Below are positions 1 to 9,021 of a stretch of DNA of 64,000 bases, one piece after another. Every line of letters begins with the position of its first letter. Position 1 is the first letter of the stretch. Made by a program: the position numbers and the translations under genes. The stretch spans positions 124,001 to 188,000 of the forward strand of contig PHEQ01000001.1 in assembly GCA_002842985.1 (NCBI GenBank), read 5' to 3'. This DNA comes from Alphaproteobacteria bacterium HGW-Alphaproteobacteria-1. GTDB lineage: Bacteria; Pseudomonadota; Alphaproteobacteria; Rhodobacterales; Rhodobacteraceae. Under the pieces are notes generated by a model. The model did no database searches, had not been told where the DNA came from, and was given only the letters and a program-made list of their open reading frames with translations.

Positions 1-705
1 CTCGCGCCAGGGTGCCAGGATCGGCACCTCGGTGCCGTCGATGCGCTTCACGGTCTCGCCCAGATCGACGGCCCGCTGCGCGCTGGCGTTATACTGCGCA
101 CGGCCGCTCTCGAACTCGGTCAGACTGGTCAGCCCCGATTTCGGCTCGGCGGCATAGCGCCCGTTCTGCGGTCCGGGCACCGGCACCTGTCCGGCGGCCA
201 ATTCGTCGATGATCCCGGCAAAGCGTTCGGCGGTCAGATCCTCGTAATAATCCTTGCCGATTTGCGCCATGGGCGCATTTGCGCAGGCCCCCAGACATTC
301 CACCTCTTCCCACGAGAACTTGCCATCCGCAGAGAGCTGAAAGGGCTTCGGCGCGATCTTGTCCTTGCAAACCGCAATCAGGTCCTCGGCCCCGCAGATC
401 ATGCATGAAAGCGTGCCACAAATCTGGAAATGCGCAACGCTGCCAACAGGTTGCAATTGGAACATGAAGTAGAACGTGGCCACTTCCAGCGCGCGGATAT
501 AGTCCATGCCCAGCCGGTCGGCCACATGCTCGATCGCCGGACGGCTCAGCCAACCCTCCTGCTCCTGCGCGCGCCACAAGAGCGGGATGATCGCGCTTGC
601 CTGACGCCCCTCGGGGTATTTGCTGATCTGCGCCTCGGCCCACTCCTGATTGGCAGGGGTGAAGGCAAAGCTTGCGGGCTGCTCGTGGTAAAGACGGCGT
701 AGCAT
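1..705 (-). CDS. nuoE: NADH-quinone oxidoreductase subunit E (NuoE), 3' end outside window
   Basis: This is the 24-kDa-type subunit of respiratory complex I. It carries the N1a [2Fe-2S] cluster in the NADH-oxidising arm, together with NuoF. The protein starts [12 protein letters not shown] at the ATG at 705. The four cluster ligands are visible as C-x4-C ([11 protein letters not shown]) and C-x3-C ([12 protein letters not shown]). At least 235 residues lie in the window without a stop, whereas E. coli NuoE has about 166. The gene therefore has the C-terminal extension usual in Rhodobacteraceae. The stop codon and the remaining nuo genes are beyond base 1. It is the last visible gene of the minus-strand nuo operon. 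Confidence 0.95.
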   Translation of the reverse strand, partial: MLRRLYHEQPASFAFTPANQEWAEAQISKYPEGRQASAIIPLLWRAQEQEGWLSRPAIEHVADRLGMDYIRALEVATFYFMFQLQPVGSVAHFQICGTLSCMICGAEDLIAVCKDKIAPKPFQLSADGKFSWEEVECLGACANAPMAQIGKDYYEDLTAERFAGIIDELAAGQVPVPGPQNGRYAAEPKSGLTSLTEFESGRAQYNASAQRAVDLGETVKRIDGTEVPILAPWRE

Positions 706-706
706 C

Positions 707-985
707 TCAGGCACAGGCTCCTGTGGTCAGTTTCACGCCACCGCCGGGCAGCCGTTCGGCCCCCCCGGTGGACAGGTAACGCCCGGTGATGTCGAGAAGT
801 TGCTGGCGCGCCAGCCCCGTCTGCATCTCCATGGCCAGAAAATCGCCCTCGGTCACGAGGGTGCAGTTGAGGCTTTGCGCCGCCTGCTCGTAAATCGCCA
901 GATCGTCGCGCGAACTCCCTTGCGGCGGCACGACACAGCCGGTCACAAGGCCAAGCGCCGCGAGCGGGATGACAAATCTACCCAT
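707..985 (-). CDS. Small lipoprotein encoded in the nuo operon
   Basis: The product is 92 residues. It begins with a signal sequence and a lipobox (LVTGC, lipidated Cys17), so it should be lipid-anchored in the periplasm. The rest is short, mainly helical-looking, with two further cysteines (SLNCTLV and the C-terminal TTGACA). No enzymatic motif is seen. It lies one base before nuoE and two bases after the preceding membrane-protein gene, so it must be cotranscribed with complex I. A small unknown reading frame at this position is typical of Rhodobacter-type nuo operons. I chose MGRFVIP as start because it gives a proper signal peptide; an upstream in-frame ATG would prepend an unlikely Cys/Arg-rich stretch. 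Confidence 0.75.
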   Translation of the reverse strand: MGRFVIPLAALGLVTGCVVPPQGSSRDDLAIYEQAAQSLNCTLVTEGDFLAMEMQTGLARQQLLDITGRYLSTGGAERLPGGGVKLTTGACA

Positions 986-987
986 CT

Positions 988-1353
988 TCACACCCCCTCT
1001 GCGCGCGCAAACCAGACAAGCCCGGCAACAACAAGCGAAAACACCCCCGCCGCGGCATGGCGGCCCCAAATGTGCCCCGAGCGCGCATAGAGAAAGGCAT
1101 CATGCAGCGCCATCAGCGCCAGAACCGTAAAGAGCGCGGCCACCACCGCCGCGTCGCCGTGCCACACCGCCAGCCCCGCCAGCGCGGCGAAGGCCAGATA
1201 GCGGTTGGCCATCACCTCGGGCAGGGCCTCGGCGCGGTGCGTGGCCAGACGCAACCCGGCTGCCGGATCGCGCAGAAAGACCAGACCGAGAGCGCCAAGG
1301 CTCACGCCTGCCGCGCCGGCCAGCATCACGCTCAGGCGGCCCAGTTCGATCAA
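988..1353 (-). CDS. Small integral membrane protein between nuoD and nuoE
   Basis: The 121-residue hydrophobic protein has about four predicted membrane segments (near residues 5-26, 46-64, 66-85 and 100-117). I do not recognise a catalytic motif. The first codon used here is TTG, overlapping the nuoD stop as TTGA, which would allow translational coupling. An internal ATG nine codons downstream is the alternative. The gene sits inside the complex I operon, which suggests a role in assembly or stability of the complex, but that is only inferred from position. Confidence 0.7.
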   Translation of the reverse strand: MIELGRLSVMLAGAAGVSLGALGLVFLRDPAAGLRLATHRAEALPEVMANRYLAFAALAGLAVWHGDAAVVAALFTVLALMALHDAFLYARSGHIWGRHAAAGVFSLVVAGLVWFARAEGV

Positions 1354-2570
1354 CGGTCGATCTCCCCGAACACCACGTCCAACGTGCCGATGATCGCCGC
1401 CACATCGGCCAGTTGATGCCCCTTTGCGACATGATCCATCGCCTGCAAATGCAGGAATCCCGGCGCGCGGATCTTGGCGCGATAGGGCCGGTTGGTGCCA
1501 TCGGCGACAAGGTAGACGCCGAACTCGCCCTTGGGGGCCTCGACAGCGGCATAGACCTCGCCCTCGGGGACGTGAAACCCTTCGGTATAAAGCTTGAAGT
1601 GGTGAATGAGCGCCTCCATCGAGGTCTTCATCTCGCCGCGCGACGGCGGGGTGATCTTGCCGCGCGCCAGAATATCGCCCTGCCCGTCGGGCGCGCGCAG
1701 CTTCTCCACCGCCTGATGGATGATCCGCACCGATTGCCGCATCTCCTCCATCCGGCAGAGGTACCGATCATAGCAATCGCCATTCTTGCCCACGGGGATG
1801 AGGAAATCGAACTCGTCATAACATTCGTAGGGTTGTGCGCGGCGCAGATCCCAGGCCATGCCGCTGCCCCGCACCATCACGCCGGAAAAGCCCCAGTCGA
1901 GCGCCTCCTGCTGGCTGATCACGCCGATATCGGCATTGCGCTGTTTGAAGATGCGGTTTTCGGTCAGAAGGCCGTCGATGTCATCGAGCACGCGCGGGAA
2001 TTCATTCGCCCAGGTCTCGATATCGTCAATGAGCGCGGGTGGCAGGTCCTGATGCACGCCGCCCGGCCGGAAATAGGCCGCGTGGAGCCGCGCCCCGCAG
2101 GCGCGTTCATAAAACACCATCAGCTTTTCGCGCTCTTCAAAGCCCCAGAGCGGCGGGGTGAGCGCGCCCACATCCATCGCTTGCGTGGTGACGTTCAGAA
2201 GGTGGTTCAGCACACGCCCGATTTCCGAATAAAGCACCCGGATAAGGCTCGCACGGCGCGGCACTTCCACACCCGTGAGCCGCTCGATGGCCAGACACCA
2301 GGCATGCTCCTGGTTCATCGGCGCCACGTAATCGAGCCGGTCGAAATAGGGCAGGTTCTGCAGGTAGGTGCGGCTTTCCATCAGTTTCTCAGTGCCGCGG
2401 TGCAGCAGGCCGATATGCGGATCGCAGCGCTCCACCAACTCGCCGTCGAGCTCCAGCACCAGACGCAAAACACCATGCGCAGCAGGGTGTTGCGGGCCGA
2501 AGTTGATGTTGAAATTGCGGATCTTCTGCTCGCCGGTGAGCGCGTCCTCGAATTTGGAGCCGTCCATCAT
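1350..2570 (-). CDS. nuoD: NADH-quinone oxidoreductase subunit D (NuoD, 49-kDa subunit)
   Basis: NuoD is the 49-kDa-type subunit of complex I. With NuoB it forms the quinone-binding pocket next to cluster N2. The 406-residue protein starts [11 protein letters not shown]. It shows the family signatures [14 protein letters not shown] near the N terminus (quinone-site His), GLLHRGTEK, and the C-terminal GEFGVYLV and [13 protein letters not shown]. Length is normal for alphaproteobacteria. I set the start at the ATG at 2570, five bases after the stop of the NTF2-like gene; the reading frame is open further upstream but translates that gene out of frame. Confidence 0.97.
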   Translation of the reverse strand: MMDGSKFEDALTGEQKIRNFNINFGPQHPAAHGVLRLVLELDGELVERCDPHIGLLHRGTEKLMESRTYLQNLPYFDRLDYVAPMNQEHAWCLAIERLTGVEVPRRASLIRVLYSEIGRVLNHLLNVTTQAMDVGALTPPLWGFEEREKLMVFYERACGARLHAAYFRPGGVHQDLPPALIDDIETWANEFPRVLDDIDGLLTENRIFKQRNADIGVISQQEALDWGFSGVMVRGSGMAWDLRRAQPYECYDEFDFLIPVGKNGDCYDRYLCRMEEMRQSVRIIHQAVEKLRAPDGQGDILARGKITPPSRGEMKTSMEALIHHFKLYTEGFHVPEGEVYAAVEAPKGEFGVYLVADGTNRPYRAKIRAPGFLHLQAMDHVAKGHQLADVAAIIGTLDVVFGEIDR

Positions 2571-2575
2571 CTGCT

Positions 2576-2959
2576 TCACCCTTCCAGAGCCGGACCGTCC
2601 GCGGTGCGAAACACCTTGGTGATCAGTTTCCACGTGCCATCGACCCGGACAAAGCCGAGGTGATCCTCGAACCGGCGCGGCGGCACATCCACCCAAAGAT
2701 GCACGCGCGCCATCTCGCCGCCGGCGACGTCCACGCCCAGGATCTCGTAGGAGGGCGCGCCCTCGAACGGCGCGCGGCCGCCCACGCGCGCCAGATAGTC
2801 CGCCTTGTCCCAGAACACCGCGCCGCCCGATCCCGTCACACCGGTCATCAGGAACCGGTCGTGGCACATTTCCTCGAACACGTCGGGGCGGGCGTGGTGG
2901 ATGCCCTCGCAATAGGCCACGGCCAGCGCGCGCACCGCGTCGTGATCGGATCGGTTCAT
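2576..2959 (-). CDS. NTF2-like / lumazine-binding-fold protein inserted in the nuo operon
   Basis: The 127-residue protein has the look of the NTF2/SnoaL-like cone fold: an N-terminal helix pair ([16 protein letters not shown]), the central [13 protein letters not shown], and a C-terminal beta pattern ending in [10 protein letters not shown]. Its start ATG overlaps the nuoC stop (ATGA) and it stops five bases before nuoD, so it is made together with complex I. Members of this superfamily bind small ligands or act as enzymes; no specific catalytic set is evident. An accessory or assembly role for complex I is possible but not shown by the sequence. Confidence 0.8.
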   Translation of the reverse strand: MNRSDHDAVRALAVAYCEGIHHARPDVFEEMCHDRFLMTGVTGSGGAVFWDKADYLARVGGRAPFEGAPSYEILGVDVAGGEMARVHLWVDVPPRRFEDHLGFVRVDGTWKLITKVFRTADGPALEG

Positions 2960-3561
2960 CCCTTCGCCTCCTTCTCATCGCCCGGAAGGATGTACTCTGC
3001 CCCTTCCCAGGGCGACATGAAATCGAACTGCCGGTATTCCTGAACCAGCTTCACCGGCTCGTAGACCACGCGCTTTTGCGCCTCGTCATAGCGCACTTCG
3101 GTATAGCCCGTGGTTGGAAAATCCTTCCGCAGCGGATGCCCGCGAAACCCGTAATCGGTAAGGATGCGGCGCAGGTCGGGGTGGCCCGAGAACAGGATGC
3201 CGAACATGTCGAACACCTCTCGCTCGAACCAGTTGGCCGCCGGATAGGCCGCGATGATCGAGGGCACCATGTCCTCTTCGCGCGCGGCCACCCGCAGCCG
3301 GATGCGATGGTTCTGATACATCGACAGCAGGTGATAGACCACGTCGAACCGCTTGGGCCGCTCGGGGTAATCCACCGCCGTGATGTCCACCAGCGTGGAA
3401 AAGGCGCAGTTCTGATCGGTTTTCAGAAACTCCGCCAGCCCCGCGATATTGGGCAGCGCCACGTCGACCGTGAGCTCGCCATGGGCGATTTCCCAACCCA
3501 GCACGCAATCCGCGCGCTTGAGCTCGACATATTCGCCAAGTTCCCGGAGTGCGTTGCTCAT
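2956..3561 (-). CDS. nuoC: NADH-quinone oxidoreductase subunit C (NuoC, 30-kDa subunit)
   Basis: This 201-residue peripheral subunit of complex I links the N2-bearing module to the hydrophilic arm. The family signature [25 protein letters not shown] is present in the middle, followed by [16 protein letters not shown]. It is a separate protein here, not the NuoCD fusion of enterobacteria. The start ATG at 3561 overlaps the nuoB stop as ATGA. The reading frame continues upstream inside nuoB, but only MSNALRELG gives the conserved N terminus. Confidence 0.97.
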   Translation of the reverse strand: MSNALRELGEYVELKRADCVLGWEIAHGELTVDVALPNIAGLAEFLKTDQNCAFSTLVDITAVDYPERPKRFDVVYHLLSMYQNHRIRLRVAAREEDMVPSIIAAYPAANWFEREVFDMFGILFSGHPDLRRILTDYGFRGHPLRKDFPTTGYTEVRYDEAQKRVVYEPVKLVQEYRQFDFMSPWEGAEYILPGDEKEAKG

Positions 3562-4091
3562 CTTGTGATCGTCCCTGTCCGGCGGATCTTGCGTTGCAAT
3601 TGCAGGATGCCATACACCAGCGCCTCGGCGGTCGGCGGGCAGCCCGGCACGTAGATATCCACCGGCACGATCCGGTCGCAGCCGCGCACGACGCTGTAGC
3701 TGTAGTGATAATAGCCCCCGCCATTGGCGCAACTGCCCATCGAGATCACGTAACGCGGCTCGGGCATCTGGTCATAGACCTTGCGCAGCGCGGGCGCCAT
3801 CTTGTTGGTCAGCGTGCCCGCCACGATCATCACGTCCGACTGACGCGGGGACGCGCGCGGCGCAAAGCCGAAGCGTTCCACATCGTAGCGCGGCATGGCG
3901 GTGTGCATCATCTCGACCGCGCAGCAGGCAAGACCGAAGGTCATCCAGTGAAGCGAGCCGGTGCGCGCCCAGTTCACGATATCCTCGGTCGATGTCAGCA
4001 GGAACCCCTTGTCCTGCAACTCGGCATTGAGCGCCTGAGTCGCCACCTCGCGGTCCGGCCCGGCGGTGTTGGCCCCTGTCATCACTGCCAT
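3558..4091 (-). CDS. nuoB: NADH-quinone oxidoreductase subunit B (NuoB)
   Basis: NuoB holds cluster N2, the terminal [4Fe-4S] cluster that hands electrons to quinone. All ligand positions are visible: the tandem cysteines in [11 protein letters not shown], the cysteine in MGSCANGGG and the cysteine in [11 protein letters not shown] chose the ATG at 4091 ([11 protein letters not shown]) because GGAG lies seven bases before it. The ATG at 4082, which overlaps the nuoA stop as TGATG and matches Paracoccus-type starts, is equally possible and shortens the protein by three residues. Confidence 0.96.
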   Translation of the reverse strand: MAVMTGANTAGPDREVATQALNAELQDKGFLLTSTEDIVNWARTGSLHWMTFGLACCAVEMMHTAMPRYDVERFGFAPRASPRQSDVMIVAGTLTNKMAPALRKVYDQMPEPRYVISMGSCANGGGYYHYSYSVVRGCDRIVPVDIYVPGCPPTAEALVYGILQLQRKIRRTGTITR

Positions 4092-4447
4092 TCCATCGCT
4101 CCCTTGCGCCATTCATAGGCAAAGCCCGCGGTCAGCACCGCGAGGAAAACCATCATCGACCAGAAGGCCGCCATGCTCAGGTCCGCAAAAGCCACCGCCC
4201 AGGGAAACAGCATCGCAATTTCCAGATCGAAGATGATGAAGAGGATCGACACAAGGTAGAAGCGCACGTCGAATTTCATCCGCGCATCGTCAAAGGCGTT
4301 GAAGCCACATTCATAGGCGCTCACCTTCTCGGGATCGGGGTTGCGCACGGCAATAATGACGGCGGCAAGGATGAGAACGAGGCCCAGACCGATGGCAACG
4401 GCCATGAGGATCAGGATGGGGAGGTATTCCCTCAGCATCTCTTCCAC
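4082..4447 (-). CDS. nuoA: NADH-quinone oxidoreductase subunit A (NuoA), GTG start
   Basis: NuoA is a 121-residue membrane subunit of complex I with three transmembrane helices. The conserved loop [19 protein letters not shown], containing the reactive cysteine of this subunit, lies between helix 1 and helix 2. The start is a GTG at 4447, seven bases after AAGGAG, and it gives [12 protein letters not shown], which resembles the Paracoccus N terminus; the ATG three codons in has a worse spacing. It is the first gene of the operon, so the promoter must lie in the roughly 220 bases before it (4448-4667). I could not place it with confidence there. Confidence 0.96.
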   Translation of the reverse strand: MEEMLREYLPILILMAVAIGLGLVLILAAVIIAVRNPDPEKVSAYECGFNAFDDARMKFDVRFYLVSILFIIFDLEIAMLFPWAVAFADLSMAAFWSMMVFLAVLTAGFAYEWRKGAMEWQ

Positions 4448-4667
4448 GGGGTGGCTCCTTTCATGCGCGGGCAGGCGCGCATCAAGATGGCTGCATACAC
4501 CCTCGGGGTTTACCCCTGCCCCTTGTTGCGGTCAACCGAGGGCAAGGGTCTTTGCCCCTCACGGAAGAGAGATTTTCGCCAACTGTATGCGGCTGTATGC
4601 CGCTAAAGGGCAAAATTGGCCCGGAAATCTGACCGCACGTCGCGGCGTCGCGGCAAATCCGCGCGAC

Positions 4668-5450
4668 TCAGGGCCGCCAGCGGGGCGTGCGCTTGTCGAA
4701 GAAAGCGGCGATGCCCTCGGGGGCCTCCTCGCCCGCCCAGCACTCGGCCAGCGCGGCGATGGTGGTCTCGATCACCTCCGCGTCGATCCGCGGCCCGAAG
4801 CCGCGCAAGAGCGCCTTGGCCCGCGCCACCGCCCCCGGCGCGCAGTCAAGATAGGGCGCGACCTCTGCCGCCACTGCCGCATCAAGCTCTGCCTCCGGCA
4901 CCGCGCACGCCAGAAGGCCAAGCCGCACCGCCTCATCCGCATCGAAGCGGCGGCCCGACATGAACACTCGGCGCGCCATCGCCTCGCCCATGCGCGCTGC
5001 CACATAAGGGCCGATGGTCGCGGGGATCAGCCCCAGCCGTGTCTCGGTCAGGGCGAACAGCGCGCCCTCGACCCCGACCGCCACATCGCAGACGCTCACC
5101 ATCCCCACGCCGCCGCCAAAGGCATTGCCCTGCACCCGGCCAATCAGCGGCTTGGGCAGCGTGTTGAGGGCCTGAAGCATATGCGCGAGCTTGCCCGCCT
5201 CGCGTCCCCTGACCTCCGGCTCGGCTTCGAACTGCGCCCGCATCCAGCCCAGATCGCCACCGGCGCAAAAGCTGCGGCCGCGGGCGCCCAGCACGACGAC
5301 CCGCACCGCATCGTCAGCCCCCAGATCCAGAGCCGCCTCATGCAATTCCGCGATCATCTGCGCCGACATGGCGTTGTGCTTGTCGGCACGATCAAGCCAG
5401 AGCGTGACGACGCCCCGCGCGTCCCTCTCTATCGTGATGGTCCCGGTCAT
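4668..5450 (-). CDS. liuC: Enoyl-CoA hydratase, probable methylglutaconyl-CoA hydratase (LiuC-type)
   Basis: The 260-residue crotonase-fold enzyme would hydrate 3-methylglutaconyl-CoA to HMG-CoA. Crotonase signatures are present: the oxyanion-hole segments SFCAGGDLGWM and QGNAFGGGVGM, and TETRLGLIPATIGPYV. The specific substrate is inferred from context, because the gene directly follows HMG-CoA lyase, GST, mccA and mccB in one direction. The start MTGTITIE is preceded by GGAGAGG at a good spacing. Motifs alone cannot rule out a generic short-chain enoyl-CoA hydratase. Confidence 0.85.
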   Translation of the reverse strand: MTGTITIERDARGVVTLWLDRADKHNAMSAQMIAELHEAALDLGADDAVRVVVLGARGRSFCAGGDLGWMRAQFEAEPEVRGREAGKLAHMLQALNTLPKPLIGRVQGNAFGGGVGMVSVCDVAVGVEGALFALTETRLGLIPATIGPYVAARMGEAMARRVFMSGRRFDADEAVRLGLLACAVPEAELDAAVAAEVAPYLDCAPGAVARAKALLRGFGPRIDAEVIETTIAALAECWAGEEAPEGIAAFFDKRTPRWRP

Positions 5451-5469
5451 GACCTCTCCTCTCCGCACC

Positions 5470-5514
5470 AAATTTCTTCAAAAGAAATTTGCCAAAAATC
5501 TTTTCAAGATTTTT
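5470..5514. repeat. Two tandem perfect AT-rich hairpins
   Basis: Two perfect inverted repeats stand side by side: 5470-5490 (9-bp arms AAATTTCTT/AAGAAATTT, 3-base loop) and 5494-5514 (9-bp arms AAAAATCTT/AAGATTTTT, 3-base loop). The stop codon of the HMG-CoA lyase gene falls at the loop of the second hairpin. They lie about 20 bases upstream of the enoyl-CoA hydratase start. They are strikingly AT-rich for this genome and could attenuate or process the transcript between the two genes. Confidence 0.85.
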
Positions 5515-6370
5515 GCGCCGCTCCCCGCATCGCCCGCGCCATCTGCGCCGCGCGCGCCAGCACGCCCGCATCAAGCCCGGTCTCGTGGCCCAGCGCCAGC
5601 AGGCGCTCATGCACCCGCTCAGTGGCCACGTTACCAGCCGCCCCCGGCGCGTAGGGACAGCCCCCCAGCCCGCCCACGGCAGCGTCGAACACCCGCAGGC
5701 CGCGCCCCAGCGCCACGTCGATATTGTCGAGCGCGCGGCCGCCGGTGTCGTGGAAATGCCCCGCCAGCCGCTCCGCCGGCACCACCTCGCACACCGCCGC
5801 AAGCATGGCATCCACCGCCTCGGGCCTGCCCTGCCCGATGGTGTCGCCCAGGCTGATCTCGTAACAGCCCATCCCCCACAGGTTTTCTGCCACCCGCGCC
5901 ACCTGCGCCGGGGCCACCGGCCCGTCATAGGGGCAGTCCACCACGCAGGAGACATAGCCGCGCACGCGCAGCCCTTCGGCCCCCGCCGCCTCCATCACCG
6001 GGGCAAAGCGGACAAGGCTCTCCTCGATCGTGGCGTTGATATTGGCCTTCGAGAACCCTTCCGAGGCCGAACCGAATATCGCCACCTCGTCCGCTCCCGC
6101 CTCAAGCGCATCGGTCACCCCCCGCAGGTTGGGCGTGAGCGCGGCGTATCGCACCCCCGGTGCACGCCTGATGCCGCGCAGCACCTCGGCGCTGTCGGCC
6201 ATTTGCGGCACCCATTTCGGGCTGACGAAACTCGCGACCTCGATCCGTGAAAATCCCGCTTCGCTCAGGCAATCCACCAGCGCGATCTTGTCGCGCGTGG
6301 CGATGCGGGCCTTCTCGTTCTGCAACCCGTCGCGCGGTCCCACCTCGAAGATCTCGATCCGTCCGCTCAT
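5504..6370 (-). CDS. mvaB: Hydroxymethylglutaryl-CoA lyase
   Basis: This 288-residue TIM-barrel lyase splits HMG-CoA into acetyl-CoA and acetoacetate, the last step of leucine breakdown. The N-terminal EVGPRDGLQNE (catalytic Arg and metal-binding Asp), the metal-binding GHFHDT, and the active-site cysteine loop GGLGGCPYAPGAAGN are all present, in family order. The start ATG at 6370 overlaps the stop of the GST gene as ATGA; the longer open frame upstream is not the lyase. It belongs to the minus-strand liu/mcc block. Confidence 0.95.
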   Translation of the reverse strand: MSGRIEIFEVGPRDGLQNEKARIATRDKIALVDCLSEAGFSRIEVASFVSPKWVPQMADSAEVLRGIRRAPGVRYAALTPNLRGVTDALEAGADEVAIFGSASEGFSKANINATIEESLVRFAPVMEAAGAEGLRVRGYVSCVVDCPYDGPVAPAQVARVAENLWGMGCYEISLGDTIGQGRPEAVDAMLAAVCEVVPAERLAGHFHDTGGRALDNIDVALGRGLRVFDAAVGGLGGCPYAPGAAGNVATERVHERLLALGHETGLDAGVLARAAQMARAMRGAAQKS

Positions 6371-7029
6371 GCCCCCTCCTCCGGCACGGGATAAAACGCC
6401 CGCGCATAGATATCCTGCTCGCCGTCGCGCGCCTTGGCGCGGGCATAGGCCGCGCGCGCGCGAAGGCCCTCCCAATAGGCCACAAGACGCGGGTATTGGT
6501 CCAGATCGACGTAATACCGCGCCAGTTCGAACCCGTAGCCGAACATGATGTCGGCGGCCGAAAATCCTGAGGGCAACAGATGATCGCCCGTCAGCCGCCC
6601 CTCCATCGCCGCAAGGCTTGCGCGCAGCCGTGCGTTGAGCAGCTTCACCACCGGCACAGAGGGCGTCGCGGGCGGGCGCAGAAAGACAAGGTTGAGGTTG
6701 AGGTTCTCCAGCAGAGAACCCACCGTCTCGGCATAGTGCAGCATCTCCAGAAACCGCGCCCGGTCGGGATGGCCCGGCGGCGGCATCAGCCCCGCTTGTG
6801 GATAGGTCTCGCACAGCATCTGCACGATGGCCCCGCTCTCGAACCACACATTCCCCTCATGCTCGAGCACCGGCACCCGGCCTGCAGGCGACAGCGCGAG
6901 AAACTCGGGCGCGCGCATCGAGCCGTCGCGGATCGAATAATAGGCCAGCTCGTACTCAAGCCCCATTTCCTCCATCAGCCACAGCACCCGAAAGGACCGG
7001 GCCAGCGGCACATGATGCAGCCGGATCAT
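6367..7029 (-). CDS. Glutathione S-transferase family protein
   Basis: The 220-residue protein has a thioredoxin-like N-terminal domain (residues 1-80, with AGRVPVLEHEG holding the cis-Pro and FESGAIVQML binding the gamma-glutamyl part of glutathione) and a helical C-terminal domain with the SAADIMFGYG N-capping motif. It is locked between mccA and HMG-CoA lyase by four-base overlaps on both sides, so it is translated with leucine-catabolic enzymes. Its substrate is unknown. A role in detoxifying a reactive enoyl-CoA or in isomerising an intermediate is possible, but this is inference from context. Confidence 0.9.
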   Translation of the reverse strand: MIRLHHVPLARSFRVLWLMEEMGLEYELAYYSIRDGSMRAPEFLALSPAGRVPVLEHEGNVWFESGAIVQMLCETYPQAGLMPPPGHPDRARFLEMLHYAETVGSLLENLNLNLVFLRPPATPSVPVVKLLNARLRASLAAMEGRLTGDHLLPSGFSAADIMFGYGFELARYYVDLDQYPRLVAYWEGLRARAAYARAKARDGEQDIYARAFYPVPEEGA

Positions 7030-8963
7030 GTCTCAGCCTCCAGCCGCACCAGGGCCGCGCCCGCGCCCACCTGATCGCCCGCGCGCGCCAGCACCTCGGC
7101 CACCACCCCGTCACGGGCCGCGAGCAGGCTGTGCTCCATCTTCATCGCCTCCAGCACCGCCAGCCGGTCGCCCCTGGCCACCGCCTGCCCTGCCACGGCA
7201 TAGACCGCCTTGACCAGCCCCGGCATCGGTGCCTCGATGAGATCGGCGTCCGCGCCCGCCGCGCCCTCACGGTCAAGCGGATCGACCAGATCGAAGCTCA
7301 GACCATACTGCGCAAAGACCGTCACCCGTCTCCCGTCCACCGCCACCGGCGCCGCAGGCTCCCCGTTCAGCCGCCACAGGCCACCGACGCGCCGCGCCTC
7401 CACCCGCGTCACACCGACCGTCACATCATGCGCGCCCTCGGAAACCGTGGTCAGCCGCGCCACGATGTCCGCGCCGCCATGGAGCAGCCGAATATCGCGC
7501 GAGAGCGGCTGCCAGAGCGCAAAGCCCGCCGCCTCCGGGGCCGTCCCGAGCAGCCCCAGACCACCAAGAACCGCCAGCGCCACCTCGCGCGGTCCCGGCT
7601 CGGGCGTAACGACCAGCGTCTCGATATCGCGCGCGATGAGGCCCGTATCCACCGCGCCGCGCGCAAATCCCCCGTGCCGCGCCAAGGCCCCCAGAAAGGC
7701 GAGATTCGTCACAGTCCCGCCCACCTGTGTGCCCTCCAGCGCCCGCCCCAGCCGCCGCAACGCCACGGCCCGCGTCGCCCCATGGGTGATCACCTTGGCG
7801 ATCATCGGATCATACCAGGGGCTGATCTCGTCGCCCGCGCGCACCCCGCTATCGGCGCGGCAGCCTGTCGGAAAGGCCAGATGCGACAAGGTGCCGGTCG
7901 CGGGCAGAAACCCTTTCGGCACATCCTCGGCATAAAGCCGCGCCTCGAAGGCATGACCGGTGATCGCCAGCTCTTCCTGCCGCGCAGGCAGCCTCTCACC
8001 GGCGGCCACCCGCAGCTGCCACTCCACCAGATCCACGCCGGTGATCAGTTCGGTCACCGGATGCTCGACCTGCAGCCGCGTGTTCATCTCCATGAACCAG
8101 AAACGATCAGGGCGCAGACCCTCCGACCCATCAACGATGAACTCCACCGTGCCCGCGCCGCTATAGCCGATCGCTTGCGCCGCGCGCACAGCCGCCCCGC
8201 CCATCGCCGCGCGCATCTCGTCTGTCATGCCCGGCGCCGGGGCCTCCTCGATCACCTTCTGGTGCCGGCGTTGCAAGGAACAGTCACGTTCGAAGAGATG
8301 CACGGCACGGGTGCCATCGCCAAACACCTGCACCTCGATGTGGCGCGGCTTCTGGATGTATTTCTCGATCAGCACATCGGCATTGCCGAAGGCGGTCTTT
8401 GCCTCGCCTCGCGCGCTCTCCAGCGCGTCCATGAAATCCTGCGGCCGCTCGACCAGCCGCATCCCCTTGCCGCCGCCGCCTGCCACGGCCTTGATCAGAA
8501 CCGGATAACCGATGGTGTCGGCTGCGCCCGCCAGATGCTCGGGGTCCTGATTTGCCCCGTGATAGCCCGGCACCACCGGCACGCCCGCCTTCTCCATCAG
8601 CGCCTTGGCGGCATCCTTGAGCCCCATCGCCCGGATCGCCGCTGCCGAGGGGCCGATGAAGGTCAGCCCCGCTGCCTCGACCGCCTCGACGAAATCGGGG
8701 TTCTCGCTCAGGAATCCATAGCCGGGGTGAATCGCCCCGCAGCCCGTCTCCAGCGCGGCGGCAATGATCGCCTCGCCCCGCAAATAGCTCTCGGCAGGGG
8801 CAGATCCGCCGATCCACACCGCCCGGTCGGCCATCGCCACATGCGCCGCGCCCCGGTCGGCGTCCGAATAGACCGCAACCACCTCAACTCCAAGGCTGCG
8901 CGCCGTGCGCATCACACGACACGCGATCTCGCCCCGGTTGGCCACCAGAATCCGCTCAAACAT
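7026..8963 (-). CDS. mccA: Methylcrotonyl-CoA carboxylase alpha (biotin-containing) subunit
   Basis: MccA carries the biotin carboxylase and biotin carrier parts of 3-methylcrotonyl-CoA carboxylase. The 645-residue protein shows the biotin-carboxylase N domain (ILVANRGEIACRV), the glycine-rich ATP-grasp loop AVAGGGGKGM, the catalytic region EMNTRLQVEHPVTE, and a C-terminal biotinyl domain with EAMKMEH (biotinyl Lys608). Start MFERILVAN was preferred over an ATG seven codons upstream because a GGGAG ribosome-binding site precedes it. Pairing with mccB and other leucine genes argues for methylcrotonyl-CoA rather than propionyl-CoA as substrate. Confidence 0.95.
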   Translation of the reverse strand: MFERILVANRGEIACRVMRTARSLGVEVVAVYSDADRGAAHVAMADRAVWIGGSAPAESYLRGEAIIAAALETGCGAIHPGYGFLSENPDFVEAVEAAGLTFIGPSAAAIRAMGLKDAAKALMEKAGVPVVPGYHGANQDPEHLAGAADTIGYPVLIKAVAGGGGKGMRLVERPQDFMDALESARGEAKTAFGNADVLIEKYIQKPRHIEVQVFGDGTRAVHLFERDCSLQRRHQKVIEEAPAPGMTDEMRAAMGGAAVRAAQAIGYSGAGTVEFIVDGSEGLRPDRFWFMEMNTRLQVEHPVTELITGVDLVEWQLRVAAGERLPARQEELAITGHAFEARLYAEDVPKGFLPATGTLSHLAFPTGCRADSGVRAGDEISPWYDPMIAKVITHGATRAVALRRLGRALEGTQVGGTVTNLAFLGALARHGGFARGAVDTGLIARDIETLVVTPEPGPREVALAVLGGLGLLGTAPEAAGFALWQPLSRDIRLLHGGADIVARLTTVSEGAHDVTVGVTRVEARRVGGLWRLNGEPAAPVAVDGRRVTVFAQYGLSFDLVDPLDREGAAGADADLIEAPMPGLVKAVYAVAGQAVARGDRLAVLEAMKMEHSLLAARDGVVAEVLARAGDQVGAGAALVRLEAET

Positions 8964-8980
8964 GGCGCGCTCTCCCGCTT

Positions 8981-9003
8981 TCATCGTTCTTCAAATACTC
9001 AAG
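8981..9003 (-). repeat. Intergenic repeat, GAGTATTT subtype (copy between mccB and mccA)
   Basis: On the minus strand this reads TTGAGTATTTGAAGAACGAT and closely matches a copy at 44658. It lies about 20 bases upstream of the mccA start. Related copies occur at 28006, 49033, 51517 and 56409. The GC-rich hairpin that accompanies most copies is not present here. Confidence 0.6.
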
Positions 9004-9021
9004 ATCCATCGCCCGCCCCCC

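Noticed and set aside
1413..2663. Long plus-strand reading frame opposite nuoD
   Set aside because: It is the antisense of nuoD, produced by high GC at third positions; the translation is His/Arg-rich and matches no family.
4448..4667. FNR-type box upstream of nuoA (TTGTTGCGGTCAA)
   Set aside because: The half-sites are three bases apart instead of four and the left one is wrong; not better than chance.
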